A stretch of 64,000 nucleotides of DNA, taken from NCBI RefSeq assembly GCF_000830505.1, contig NZ_JXOK01000081.1, positions 116,044 through 180,043 of the forward strand, in the 5' to 3' direction. The notes under the pieces are model-generated. The model was not told the origin of the DNA. It searched no databases and saw nothing but the letters and a program-made list of their open reading frames with translations. Shown in pieces: positions 17,651 to 26,095 of the stretch. How positions within the stretch are numbered: the stretch's first letter is position 1; the number at the start of each line of letters is the position of its first letter. The stretch comes from Vibrio mytili (GTDB taxonomy: Bacteria; Pseudomonadota; Gammaproteobacteria; Enterobacterales; Vibrionaceae). The translations under genes and the position numbers were made by a program.

Positions 17651-18502
17651 GTGAAACAGTATTTAGATTTGTGTCAGCGCATCGTTGACCAAGGTATTTG
17701 GGTTGAAAATGAGCGTACTGGTAAGCGTTGTCTTACTGTCATCAATGCCGATTTAACCTACGATGTTGCAAGTAACCAATTCCCTTTGGTAACCACTCGC
17801 AAGAGCTTTTGGAAAGCGGCAGTTGCAGAGCTGCTAGGCTACATTCGTGGTTATGATAACGCGGAAGATTTTCGCAAGTTAGGCACTAAAACTTGGGATG
17901 CGAATGCCAACTTGAACGAAGCTTGGTTAAACAATCCTTATCGTAAAGGCGAAGACGATATGGGACGTGTCTACGGCGTTCAGGGGCGTGCATGGGCGAA
18001 GCCTGACGGCGGTCACATCGACCAACTACGCAAGATCGTAGATGACTTAACATGTGGCATTGATGACCGTGGCGAGATACTTAACTTCTACAACCCAGGT
18101 GAGTTTCATATGGGATGTTTGCGCCCATGTATGTACAGTCACCACTTCTCATTACTCGGTGATACTTTGTATCTCAATAGCACTCAGCGTTCATGTGATG
18201 TGCCGTTAGGCCTCAACTTTAATATGGTGCAAGTCTATGTATTCTTGGCTATTATGGCGCAAATTACCGGTAAGAAACCGGGGCAGGCTTTTCACAAGAT
18301 TGTGAATGCACACATTTATGAGGATCAACTTGAATTGATGCGTGATGTGCAGCTTAAGCGTGAACCATTACAGGCACCAACGTTCCACATTAACCCAGAG
18401 GTTAAATCACTAGAAGATTTGGAAACGTGGGTAACATTGGATGACTTCTGGGTCGAAGGTTATGAACATCATGACCCTATTCGATACCCGTTCTCAGTGT
18501 AG
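17651..18502 (+). CDS. thyA: Thymidylate synthase ThyA
   Basis: 283 residues; methylates dUMP to dTMP with methylenetetrahydrofolate. The active-site Cys is in MGCLRPCMYSHHFSL, and the dUMP-binding segment STQRSCDVPLGLNFNM and KIVNAHIYEDQ are as in the family. The N-terminal half (KRCLTVINADLTYDVASNQF) differs clearly from E. coli ThyA and belongs to the longer subtype found in Vibrio and Pasteurellaceae. The start is GTG 17651 with AAGG upstream. It is followed by a strong bidirectional terminator. Confidence 0.96.
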   Translation: MKQYLDLCQRIVDQGIWVENERTGKRCLTVINADLTYDVASNQFPLVTTRKSFWKAAVAELLGYIRGYDNAEDFRKLGTKTWDANANLNEAWLNNPYRKGEDDMGRVYGVQGRAWAKPDGGHIDQLRKIVDDLTCGIDDRGEILNFYNPGEFHMGCLRPCMYSHHFSLLGDTLYLNSTQRSCDVPLGLNFNMVQVYVFLAIMAQITGKKPGQAFHKIVNAHIYEDQLELMRDVQLKREPLQAPTFHINPEVKSLEDLETWVTLDDFWVEGYEHHDPIRYPFSV

Positions 18503-18537
18503 CCTGGGTTTGTGTAGCCAGGGTTTGATGCCATGAT

Positions 18538-18563
18538 AAAAAAGCTCCGAATGGAGCTTTTTT
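18538..18563. terminator. Bidirectional terminator between thyA and the DUF1704 gene
   Basis: AAAAAAGCTCC/GGAGCTTTTTT around GAAT, between convergent genes. Confidence 0.93.
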
Positions 18564-18570
18564 ATAGGCT

Positions 18571-19713
18571 TTACTTAAGCGCACTGACAATATAACGATG
18601 TATTGGGTCAGTTTGTTGTGGTTTAGTTAGAGCTGGGCTGATTAAAGTAGGTCGAGAAAATATCCCTTTGTTCACCAGAGAACGAATCTGCTCAAAGTAT
18701 TTAAGTTCTGTTTTTCCACACAACAATAAATAGAAATCCTCTCCTAACTGATCATAAGCATTCAGCACCTCTCGGAAACCGCGTAAATACAAGTAATCCT
18801 TCGTTAGGCCGCCACCTCGGTATACGCGTGAGGTGATAGTGAAAGCTTGAGTGTCAGAGGCGTGATATTGTTCCTTCAATAGCCTGAAGGTTTGGCGAAA
18901 ATCCCGTTCTTTAATCATCGATTCAACGGCAAGTACACGTAGTGCCAGCGTCCGTAGCCGCTTGATGCTGAAATGTCCCGAAAGGTATTCACACAAAATT
19001 GCTAAGCCTTCCTGTGTGTTGGTATTCGCAGGGCAGCCTAAACTTAATACGTTGAGCGGTTGTCGACGACCATTTAAGGTAGTCAGTAGGTGTACTCCCA
19101 TTTCATGGTTAGCGAGTGCTTCCAGTTCATTTGTAGTGACATGAGCGGCGCTATTTATTTTTACCCGTAAGCCTGAGACGAGGGCATTGGCGAGCATCCC
19201 ATCAAGTACTTGTATTTCACATTCGTAACCATGTTTCTCCGCGAAATGACCCATGAATCGCGCAATAGATTGACTGTCGTGCACTGGCTTACTTTCTTCT
19301 TCTGTCGGTAAGTGCAAAATGAAATGCGCATTGGCAATATCTTTGGCGCTTGGTTCTCCGTAGTAACGCAATGAGTTATAAAGAAAATCTTGGGTGCCGA
19401 TGGTGTCTACTTGATCGAGCTTGTCTGCATAAGATTGGATCACGTCTACGTAGAGCTTTTGCAGTTGTGTATCCTTGATATCTTCCAAAGGTAGTTCATA
19501 TAAACGACGTTTTGACTGATGGGTATCAAGTGGTGTCTTTTGATACTGAAAGTCGGGCTCTTGTGAATACTTATTGTTAATGAACCGTTCTCGTTCATGC
19601 CCGTAATTCAGCGGGTTTACGCTACTAAGAATATCTATCTCGCTAACCAATTGGGTTAGGTTTGCATCTATTGCTAATAGTCGGTTGGAAATCGGTTCGT
19701 GAGCGTGAGCCAT
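18571..19713 (-). CDS. DUF1704 (QEGLA-motif) putative metallopeptidase
   Basis: 380 residues. It has the hallmarks of the DUF1704 family: a HExxxH zinc motif, HEMGVH at residues 203-208, and the family-naming Q-E-G-L-A at 234-238, whose Glu is a candidate third zinc ligand. This family includes proteins annotated as flavohemoglobin-expression-modulating QEGLA proteins. Its animal relatives (MATCAP/KIAA0895) are tubulin tyrosine carboxypeptidases, so a small gluzincin-type peptidase fold is expected. No signal peptide. The start MAHAHEP (ATG 19713) follows GGAG; an in-frame ATG at 19728 lies just before that site. The substrate is unknown. Confidence 0.85.
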   Translation of the reverse strand: MAHAHEPISNRLLAIDANLTQLVSEIDILSSVNPLNYGHERERFINNKYSQEPDFQYQKTPLDTHQSKRRLYELPLEDIKDTQLQKLYVDVIQSYADKLDQVDTIGTQDFLYNSLRYYGEPSAKDIANAHFILHLPTEEESKPVHDSQSIARFMGHFAEKHGYECEIQVLDGMLANALVSGLRVKINSAAHVTTNELEALANHEMGVHLLTTLNGRRQPLNVLSLGCPANTNTQEGLAILCEYLSGHFSIKRLRTLALRVLAVESMIKERDFRQTFRLLKEQYHASDTQAFTITSRVYRGGGLTKDYLYLRGFREVLNAYDQLGEDFYLLLCGKTELKYFEQIRSLVNKGIFSRPTLISPALTKPQQTDPIHRYIVSALK

Positions 19714-19864
19714 GATGTTTAACTCCATGTGAAGGGCATACCAACCAGAATGGATATTTTCTTAAGGTGTATGGCTCAAATTATCACCGAGCGTATATTT
19801 TGAACAACAAATATTTGTGATTAAGGTGATGCTGAGTTTGGACTCTGTCCTAGTCTACAGATAC

Positions 19865-19891
19865 AAAAAAGGCCCCACGATGCGGAGCCTA
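19865..19891 (-). terminator. Intrinsic terminator after nptA
   Basis: Read on the minus strand, AGGCTCC-GCATCGT-GGGGCCT is followed by TTTTTT, with one mismatch in the stem, 33 bases after the nptA stop. Confidence 0.8.
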
Positions 19892-19923
19892 AAGCAAATC
19901 AAAACAATGGTGCCTCGTAATGA

Positions 19924-21072
19924 TTATGTTGTCAGCGCTAGAATAGCACCAGGCAAAATAATGAACACAGACATGAGGTAACCACCGACCACGGCTTTGT
20001 TCTTAATGGCCATTTCCGAAATCATTTCTGCTCCTTTCAATGGAAGTTCACGCAAGAATGGAATCCCAAAGATAAACAGTGTCGCAGTAATGTTGAAGAC
20101 GAGGTGAACTAACGCAATTTGTAGTGCAAATACCGCAAACTCTCCAGAAACCGCCGTCGCTGCAAGTAGGGCAGTGATACAAGTACCAATGTTCGCACCC
20201 AGTGTGAATGGGTAAATATCACGTACTTTCAGCACTCCAGTACCAACAAGAGGAACCATCAAGCTGGTGGTGGTGGAAGAAGATTGTACGAGTACTGTAA
20301 CGATAGAGCCAGAAACGATGCCGTGGATAGGACCACGACCAATGGCATTCTTTAAGATCTCACGAGCACGACCTACCATTAGGCTTTTCATCAGCTTACC
20401 CATGACGGTAATCGCTACAAAGATGGTGGCTATACCAAGGATGATCAGCGTGATCCCACCAACGGTGTCCCCGAACGCACCAAGCGGTTCTTTGATGGCA
20501 CTTACAACCGGTTTTGTCATTGGTTTAACAAAGTTAAAGCCTTTAAGACTCATGTCGCCCGTGGCAAGTAAAGGTGAAACTAGCCAATGAGAAATCTTTT
20601 CTAGGAAGCCGAACATAAGCTCCAAAGGAAGAAAGATAGCTACTGCAAGTAAATTGAAGAAGTCATGGATGGTTGCGCTAGCAAAAGCGCGTTTAAACTC
20701 TTCTTTACAACGAACGTGACCCAAAGAGACCAGCGTGTTGGTGACCGTTGTGCCAATGTTCGCACCCATTACCATGGGAATGGCGGTTTCTACGGGTAAC
20801 CCACCTGCCACTAAGCCGACAATAATCGACGTCACCGTACTAGAAGATTGTATTAACGCGGTCGCTACCAGACCGATCATAAGGCCTGCTATTGGATGGG
20901 ATGCAAATTCAAACAATACTTTTGCTTGATCGCCCGTTGCCCACTTGAAGCCGCTACCAACCATAGATACAGCTAGAAGAAGCAAGTACAACATGAATGC
21001 CAAGTTAGCCCAGCGCAACCAACGAGTTGTACTCGATATTGGCGCTACTGTTGAAGTCGCTTGGTTCATCAT
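19924..21072 (-). CDS. nptA: Na+/phosphate cotransporter NptA
   Basis: 382 residues, a Na/Pi cotransporter of the inner membrane (NptA/PNaS family), known from Vibrio cholerae next to nhaR as here. The two repeated QSSS signatures are present: ALIQSSSTVTSIIVGLV in the first half and VLVQSSSTTTSLMVPLVG in the second, each followed by an ANIGT segment (GANIGTTVTNTL, GANIGTCITALL). The start is ATG 21072 or the adjacent 21069, with GGAG upstream. A PhoB-box-like sequence precedes it, which suggests induction by phosphate starvation. Confidence 0.95.
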   Translation of the reverse strand: MMNQATSTVAPISSTTRWLRWANLAFMLYLLLLAVSMVGSGFKWATGDQAKVLFEFASHPIAGLMIGLVATALIQSSSTVTSIIVGLVAGGLPVETAIPMVMGANIGTTVTNTLVSLGHVRCKEEFKRAFASATIHDFFNLLAVAIFLPLELMFGFLEKISHWLVSPLLATGDMSLKGFNFVKPMTKPVVSAIKEPLGAFGDTVGGITLIILGIATIFVAITVMGKLMKSLMVGRAREILKNAIGRGPIHGIVSGSIVTVLVQSSSTTTSLMVPLVGTGVLKVRDIYPFTLGANIGTCITALLAATAVSGEFAVFALQIALVHLVFNITATLFIFGIPFLRELPLKGAEMISEMAIKNKAVVGGYLMSVFIILPGAILALTT

Positions 21073-21450
21073 AATTTTCTCCGGGACCTTTCAGTTTGTG
21101 TTTGGTCTGTAGTTGAAACTGATGGCGATGTTAGAGAAGAAATATTTCAGTAATATGACAGTTGTGTGGCATGGTAAGTTTTTTATTGTCACTTTTAACA
21201 TTTATTATTTTGGTGATGTACATGATTGCTTAACTATTTGTTTTTTTAATAATTTATTTTTATTTCATCTAAGGTGAGGCCCTCTGTTGAGAATGTAAAC
21301 ATATGTTTTTCTCCCACTTATATGACATTGTGAATATTATTTATTCGGGAAAACTTACTTTTTCTTAGCTTTGAGTGTGGTATTGCCGAATTTATTGTTT
21401 ATCTCTGTCACATTTGGTATAAAAACATGGCTGATTTTAAGGGATCGACC
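21073..21450. other. Divergent nptA/nhaR intergenic region
   Basis: 378 bases, strongly AT-rich (for example 21180-21260). Apart from the Pho box near nptA and the AAGGGA ribosome binding site of nhaR, I can name only a GTAAACATATGTTTTTC palindrome-like sequence near 21295-21311. No coding potential is evident. Confidence 0.4.
21144..21161 (-). promoter_or_regulatory. Putative PhoB box and -10 element of nptA
   Basis: On the minus strand CTGTCAT-ATTA-CTGAAAT matches the Pho box pattern of two 7-mers (CTGTCAT) with a 4-base AT spacer; the first half is exact and the second has two mismatches. Ten bases further, TAACAT can serve as the -10 element, the spacing expected when PhoB replaces the -35. 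It is 72-89 bases before the nptA start. Confidence 0.6.
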
Positions 21451-22341
21451 ATGTCACACCTAAACTATAACCACCTCTATTACTTTTGGATGGTCTGCAA
21501 GCAAGGCTCTGTCACTAAAGCTGCTGATGCGCTCTTTCTTACTCCTCAAACGGTCACCGGCCAGATAAAAGCACTTGAAGAGCGAATGAAAGGAAAGTTG
21601 ACCAAGCGTAATGGGCGAACCGTGGAGCCTACCGAACTAGGTCAATTAGTGTATAAGTACGCAGACCGTATGTTTGGCTTGAGTTATGAAATGTTGGATA
21701 TCGTGAACTACAGCCAACAAGCCAATATTTTGTTTGAAGTGGGTGTAGCTGATGCACTGTCGAAACGTTTGGTCAGTAAAGTGTTGATGACGACAGTGCC
21801 GGAAGATAACAGTATTCATCTGCGATGTTATGAATCGACCCACGAACTTTTGTTGGAAAAGTTATCCCAGCACAAATTGGATATGATCTTATCTGACTGT
21901 CCCGTCGATTCAACGCAAAGTCCAGGCTTATATAGTAAGAAGCTTGGAGAGTGCAGTATGAGCTTTTTTGCTTCTAGTGATATTGAAGGCGTTCGCTTAC
22001 CCGAAGTTCTACAGCAGAAAAAATTGTTACTCCCTGCGAGTCAAACCGCAATGGGGCGTAAAATTATTCAGTGGTTTGATCGTCAAGGCATTCAGCCTAA
22101 TGTGCTGGGAGAATTTGATGACGTTGCTTTAATGAAAGCCTTTGCTCGATATCACGATGACGTGATTTTCTTGGCGCCGACGGTCTACATGTCCGAAATC
22201 GGAGATGATCGGAATTTTAAACTCATTAGCCAATTAGATGATTTAAAAGAAGAGTATTATGTCATTTTCGCTGAGAGAATGATCCAGCATCCAGCAGTAA
22301 AAAATGTTTGTGATGCGGATTTTAGTCAAATGTTTGAATAA
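21451..22341 (+). CDS. nhaR: LysR-type transcriptional activator NhaR
   Basis: 296-residue LysR-type regulator. The N-terminal winged helix (MSHLNYNHLYYFWMVCKQGSVTKAADALFLTPQTVTGQI) and the effector domain follow E. coli NhaR closely, including DVGVADALSKRLV-like, HLRCYESTHELLLEKLSQHKLDMI and LGEFDDVALMKAF. NhaR activates nhaA in response to Na+. I chose ATG 21451 because AAGGGA precedes it and MSHxNYNHLYYFW is the family N-terminus; an ATG at 21427 adds eight unsupported residues. nhaA itself is not in the window. Placement beside the Na+-driven NptA is as in V. cholerae. Confidence 0.95.
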   Translation: MSHLNYNHLYYFWMVCKQGSVTKAADALFLTPQTVTGQIKALEERMKGKLTKRNGRTVEPTELGQLVYKYADRMFGLSYEMLDIVNYSQQANILFEVGVADALSKRLVSKVLMTTVPEDNSIHLRCYESTHELLLEKLSQHKLDMILSDCPVDSTQSPGLYSKKLGECSMSFFASSDIEGVRLPEVLQQKKLLLPASQTAMGRKIIQWFDRQGIQPNVLGEFDDVALMKAFARYHDDVIFLAPTVYMSEIGDDRNFKLISQLDDLKEEYYVIFAERMIQHPAVKNVCDADFSQMFE

Positions 22342-22474
22342 ACACGTATCGCCATGCAAGCAAATAGATTACTATCGACAAAAATGTAAACCTAAATGAT
22401 ACGCAACTTAATCTGTGTAACTCAACAAGCTTGCCATGGTTGCATTAAGTAAGTTGTAGTTAGAGGTTCAACAC

Positions 22475-22768
22475 ATGAATTTACAAGATATGGAGAAAAA
22501 CTCCGCCAATGCTGTCGTGTTGCTCAAAGCGATGGCCAACGAAAGACGCCTACAAATTCTTTGCATGCTGCACAACCAAGAGCTTTCTGTCGGTGAGCTG
22601 TGTGCCAAACTTGAACTCAGTCAATCAGCATTGTCGCAGCATCTCGCTTGGTTGCGTCGTGATGAGTTAGTTGCCACAAGAAAGCAAGCACAAACGGTGT
22701 ACTACACATTAAAAAGTGATGAAGTAAAGGCGTTGATAAAAACGCTTCATGCCCTTTATTGTGAGTAA
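22475..22768 (+). CDS. hlyU: Virulence regulator HlyU (ArsR/SmtB family)
   Basis: 97-residue winged-helix dimer that activates haemolysin and RTX toxin genes in Vibrio by displacing H-NS. The sequence is nearly that of the known HlyU proteins: KAMANERRLQILCML, ELSQSALSQHLAWLRRD (recognition helix) and TVYYTLKSDEVKALI. The metal-binding ELCVCDL motif of true ArsR sensors is missing, as expected. Cysteines in LQILCML and in the C-terminal LYCE match the redox pair described for V. cholerae HlyU, and a third lies in GELCAKL. ATG 22475 follows AGAGG. A terminator is close behind. Confidence 0.96.
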   Translation: MNLQDMEKNSANAVVLLKAMANERRLQILCMLHNQELSVGELCAKLELSQSALSQHLAWLRRDELVATRKQAQTVYYTLKSDEVKALIKTLHALYCE

Positions 22769-22814
22769 ATTGTGCTAATCACGCCAATTTAGATGTTCGT
22801 ATAGCAGATAAAGG

Positions 22815-22839
22815 AAAAGCTGGCAGTGCCAGCTTTTTT
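22815..22839 (+). terminator. Intrinsic terminator after hlyU
   Basis: AAAAGCTGGC/GCCAGCTTTTTT with an AGT loop, about 47 bases after the stop. Confidence 0.93.
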
Positions 22840-22856
22840 ATTAAAATTTCAGGTAT

Positions 22857-22884
22857 AAAAAAACCGACATAAAGTCGGTTTTTT
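22857..22884. terminator. Terminator of rpsT, bidirectional
   Basis: AAAAAACCGAC/GTCGGTTTTTT around ATAAA; on the minus strand it lies 24 bases after the rpsT stop. Confidence 0.92.
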
Positions 22885-22908
22885 CTTCTCTGTAAAATCG
22901 AGACTCTA

Positions 22909-23169
22909 TTAAAGAGCTTTGATTTGTGCAGAGAAACGAGACTTATGGCGAGCTGCTTTATTCTTATGAATAAGGCCTTTAGTTGCCATGCGGTCTAGGA
23001 TAGGTGTAACTACAGCGAATGCAGCAGTTGCAGCTTCTTTGTCGCCTGCTTCGATAGCAGCAACAGTTTTCTTCATGTAAGTACGCATCATTGAGCGACG
23101 GCTAGCATTGTGCTGACGACGTTTCTCAGCTTGGATAGCGCGCTTCTTAGCAGATTTACTATTTGCCAA
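22909..23169 (-). CDS. rpsT: 30S ribosomal protein S20
   Basis: 86 residues, Lys/Arg/Ala-rich, three-helix S20 protein that binds the 5' domain of 16S rRNA. The natural N-terminus ANSKSAKKRAIQAEKRRQHN follows TTG at 23169-23167. E. coli rpsT also starts at UUG, and S20 represses its own translation through this weak start. An upstream in-frame ATG at 23184 would add five residues not found in S20. It is transcribed divergently from murJ. Confidence 0.96.
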   Translation of the reverse strand: MANSKSAKKRAIQAEKRRQHNASRRSMMRTYMKKTVAAIEAGDKEAATAAFAVVTPILDRMATKGLIHKNKAARHKSRFSAQIKAL

Positions 23170-23463
23170 GGGTCTAACTCCCAAAAACTTAGTTCTGTGA
23201 CAATTTAAGGGCGAGGAATATCCCTCATTTGCGCTTAAATGTCAAATGATTTGTGCAAAAACCGTTCTAACTCAAAACAAGTTTTGGTAAGAAAGGTCAT
23301 CGCGGTTAAGATGGCGGGGATTCTAACAGCATTTTTATACCAATGCTAATAATTATCCGTTTAGAACTAACAATAAGCGGATATATTTTTGACGTCTATT
23401 TACAGCCCCTAAAAGCGAATCGGCATAGAGTGGGATGTATGATAGTGATATTCCGAGGTTACA

Positions 23464-25025
23464 GTGAGTAAACGACTGCTCAAGTCTGGCATGATTGTCA
23501 GTGCTATGACGCTAATTTCCCGCGTTCTAGGTTTAGTTCGCGATGTAGTAGTGGCAAATTTAATGGGGCAGGGGCGAGCGCAGACGTCTTTTTCTTTGCC
23601 AACAAAATTCCCAATTTTTTACGACGCTTGTTTGCTGAAGGTGCTTTTTCGCAAGCGTTTGTGCCTGTCTTGACTGAAAGCCATGCACAGGGGGACATGG
23701 ATAAAACCCGTGAGCTTATTGCTCGTGCTGCGGGGACGCTTGGTGTGATTGTCTCTGTGGTGACGCTGCTAGGTATACTTGGTTCGGGTGTCGTTACGGC
23801 ATTGTTTGGTTTTGGTTGGTTTTTGAACTGGATGCATGGCGAACCTGGTGCTGAAAAATTTGAATTGGCCAGTTTGTTACTCAAAATTACCTTTCCTTAT
23901 TTATGGTTTATCACCTTTGTTGCGTTGTCGGGTGCCATTCTCAATACGCTGGGTAAGTTTGCGGTTTCCTCGTTTACCCCTGTATTCTTAAATGTGATGA
24001 TCATTTTGTCTGCTTGGTTCATTTCACCACAGCTGACCCAACCCGAAATCGGCCTCGCGATAGGTGTCTTTTTAGGTGGCTTGGTTCAGTTTTTGTTCCA
24101 GGTGCCTTTTCTTATCAAAGCTGGAGTCATGGTGAAGCCGAAGTGGGGCTGGCGAGATCCTGGCGTTGTGAAAATTCGCACACTTATGCTTCCCGCGCTG
24201 TTTGGGGTTTCTGTTAGTCAAATTAACTTGCTTTTCGACACCTTTATTGCCAGCTTTCTGCAAACCGGTTCAATCAGTTGGCTTTATTATTCGGATCGTT
24301 TATTAGAGTTTCCTTTAGGGCTCTTTGGGATCGCGATTGCGACGGTGATTCTTCCTGCACTTTCTCGGAAACACGTCGACGCCCATAGCGAAGGTTTCTC
24401 TCAAACTATGGACTGGGGGATTCGGATGGTGATCTTATTAGGCATTCCCGCAATGTTGGGGCTAATGGTGTTAGCTAAGCCCATGCTGATGGTGCTGTTT
24501 ATGCGCGGCGAATTCTCGCCACAGGACGTACATCAGGCCTCATTGTCTTTATTGGCTTATGCTTCTGGTCTTTTAAATTTCATGCTAATCAAAGTATTAG
24601 CTCCCGGCTATTACTCTCGTCAAGATACGAAAACTCCGGTTAAGTTTGGCATCATTGCGATGGTGACTAACATGGTGTTTAACGCTATTTTTGCTTACTT
24701 CTACGGTTATGTCGGATTAGCGATGGCTACAGCTTTGTCTGCCTTTGTCAATATGGCATTGTTGTACCGAGGCCTTCACTTAGCAGGGGTGTATCAAGTG
24801 ACTAAACGGACGGTCGTATTTATCGCTCGTTTGATGGTTGCGGGAGCTGCAATGGTTACGGCAATTTTATGGCAGCTCGAAGATATGTCGGTCTGGCTTG
24901 ATTGGAGTTTTGCTTATCGTAGTGGCATGTTAGCGATGTTGATTGGCTTAGGCGCTGCGGTTTATCTTGCGATGATATTTATCCTTGGCGTACGCTTAAA
25001 AGACCTAAAAGCTGGGACAGAGTAA
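23464..25025 (+). pseudogene. murJ: Lipid II flippase MurJ (MviN), frameshifted in this sequence
   Basis: MurJ flips lipid II across the inner membrane and is essential. The first frame (GTG 23464) reads MSKRLLKSGMIVSAMTLISR to VVVANLMG and then becomes nonsense. The correct sequence resumes in another frame with RRLFAEGAFSQAFVPVLTE and continues through about 13 hydrophobic segments to 25025. One extra G in the GGGG at 23565-23568 restores NLMGAGASADVFFFANKIPN, the family sequence, and gives 520 residues (E. coli has 511). Truncation at this point would be lethal, so a sequencing deletion is the likeliest cause. ribF, ileS and lspA follow in the same direction. Confidence 0.9.
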
Positions 25026-25095
25026 GGGTGAGTAGTATATAATCCGTCAGTTTCACACAGTGCAAAGTAAAAACAGAGGCAGATAGCAGTATCCA

Positions 25096-26031
25096 ATGGA
25101 ATTGATCAGAGGCATTCACAATCTCACATCGCGTCACAATGGGTGTGTTCTGACGATCGGCAATTTCGATGGTGTGCATAGAGGCCATCAGCAAGTATTG
25201 CTGCAAGTGTCTGAGCAAGCAAAGGTACTTTCTTTACCTTCGGTTGTGATGACCTTTGAACCTCAACCGATGGAGCTGTTTGCTAAAGACAAAGCACCAG
25301 CAAGGTTAACGCGCCTACGCGATAAGTTTGTTCAATTGAGTAAGCTTGATATTGATCGTTTGCTGTGTGTTAACTTTAACCATCACTTTGCCAGTTTGAC
25401 TGCGGAAGAATTTATCCGCGACTTGTTGGTCGAGCGTTTGGGTGTTAAGTTTCTTGTTGTTGGTGATGATTTCTGCTTTGGCAAAGGCCGAACAGGGAAT
25501 TTTTCCATGTTACAAGAAGCAGGGAAAAAGTACGGCTTTGAAGTCGTCAGTACCCAAAGTTTTTGCTTACAGCAACTAAGGGTCAGCAGCACCGCAATTC
25601 GAGAGGCGCTGGCTCATGATGATTTGCATTCCGCTCATAAGATGCTGGGTAGAAATTACAGCATTAGCGGACGTGTTTCTCATGGAAGAAAGCTTGGAAG
25701 AACCATCGGTTTCCCCACGGCTAATATTCCTTTGAAGCGCACTGTTTCTCCGGTTTCCGGAGTTTATGTTGTTCAAGTGCTTGGATTGGGAGAAAAGCCA
25801 ATCGGTGGCGTGGCTAACATTGGTCAAAGACCCACTGTTAATGGTGTCCGCCAACAATTAGAAGTGCACTTATTTGACTTTCATGCCAATTTGTATGGAA
25901 AACAATTAGAAGTGGAGCTTTTGCACAAACTTCGACCTGAACATAAGTTTGAGTCGTTCGAAGCACTTAAGCAACAAATCGAATTGGATGCTGAGGCAGC
26001 AAGGGTGTGGCTGCATCAGCTTAAGCGTTGA
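25096..26031 (+). CDS. ribF: Bifunctional riboflavin kinase / FAD synthetase
   Basis: 311 residues. The N-terminal FMN adenylyltransferase domain has the nucleotidyltransferase motif LTIGNFDGVHRGHQQVL (about 18-34) and the second motif STAIREAL. The C-terminal riboflavin kinase domain starts near residue 185 with GRVSHGRKLGRTIGFPTANI and GVYVVQVLG. It makes FMN and FAD in the cytoplasm. ATG 25096 is used. The gene is 64 bases before ileS, the conserved ribF-ileS-lspA-fkpB-ispH order. Confidence 0.96.
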   Translation: MELIRGIHNLTSRHNGCVLTIGNFDGVHRGHQQVLLQVSEQAKVLSLPSVVMTFEPQPMELFAKDKAPARLTRLRDKFVQLSKLDIDRLLCVNFNHHFASLTAEEFIRDLLVERLGVKFLVVGDDFCFGKGRTGNFSMLQEAGKKYGFEVVSTQSFCLQQLRVSSTAIREALAHDDLHSAHKMLGRNYSISGRVSHGRKLGRTIGFPTANIPLKRTVSPVSGVYVVQVLGLGEKPIGGVANIGQRPTVNGVRQQLEVHLFDFHANLYGKQLEVELLHKLRPEHKFESFEALKQQIELDAEAARVWLHQLKR

Positions 26032-26095
26032 ACGGTTTATTCCACCGTTCAATATAATGTCTAATTTTCGCCCAATATAACGGAATTAAGAATCG

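Noticed and set aside
23320..23400. AT-rich imperfect palindromes before murJ as a repeat element
   Set aside because: The TATACCAATGCTAATAATTA-like sequence has no second copy that I can see in the window, so a repeat family cannot be claimed.
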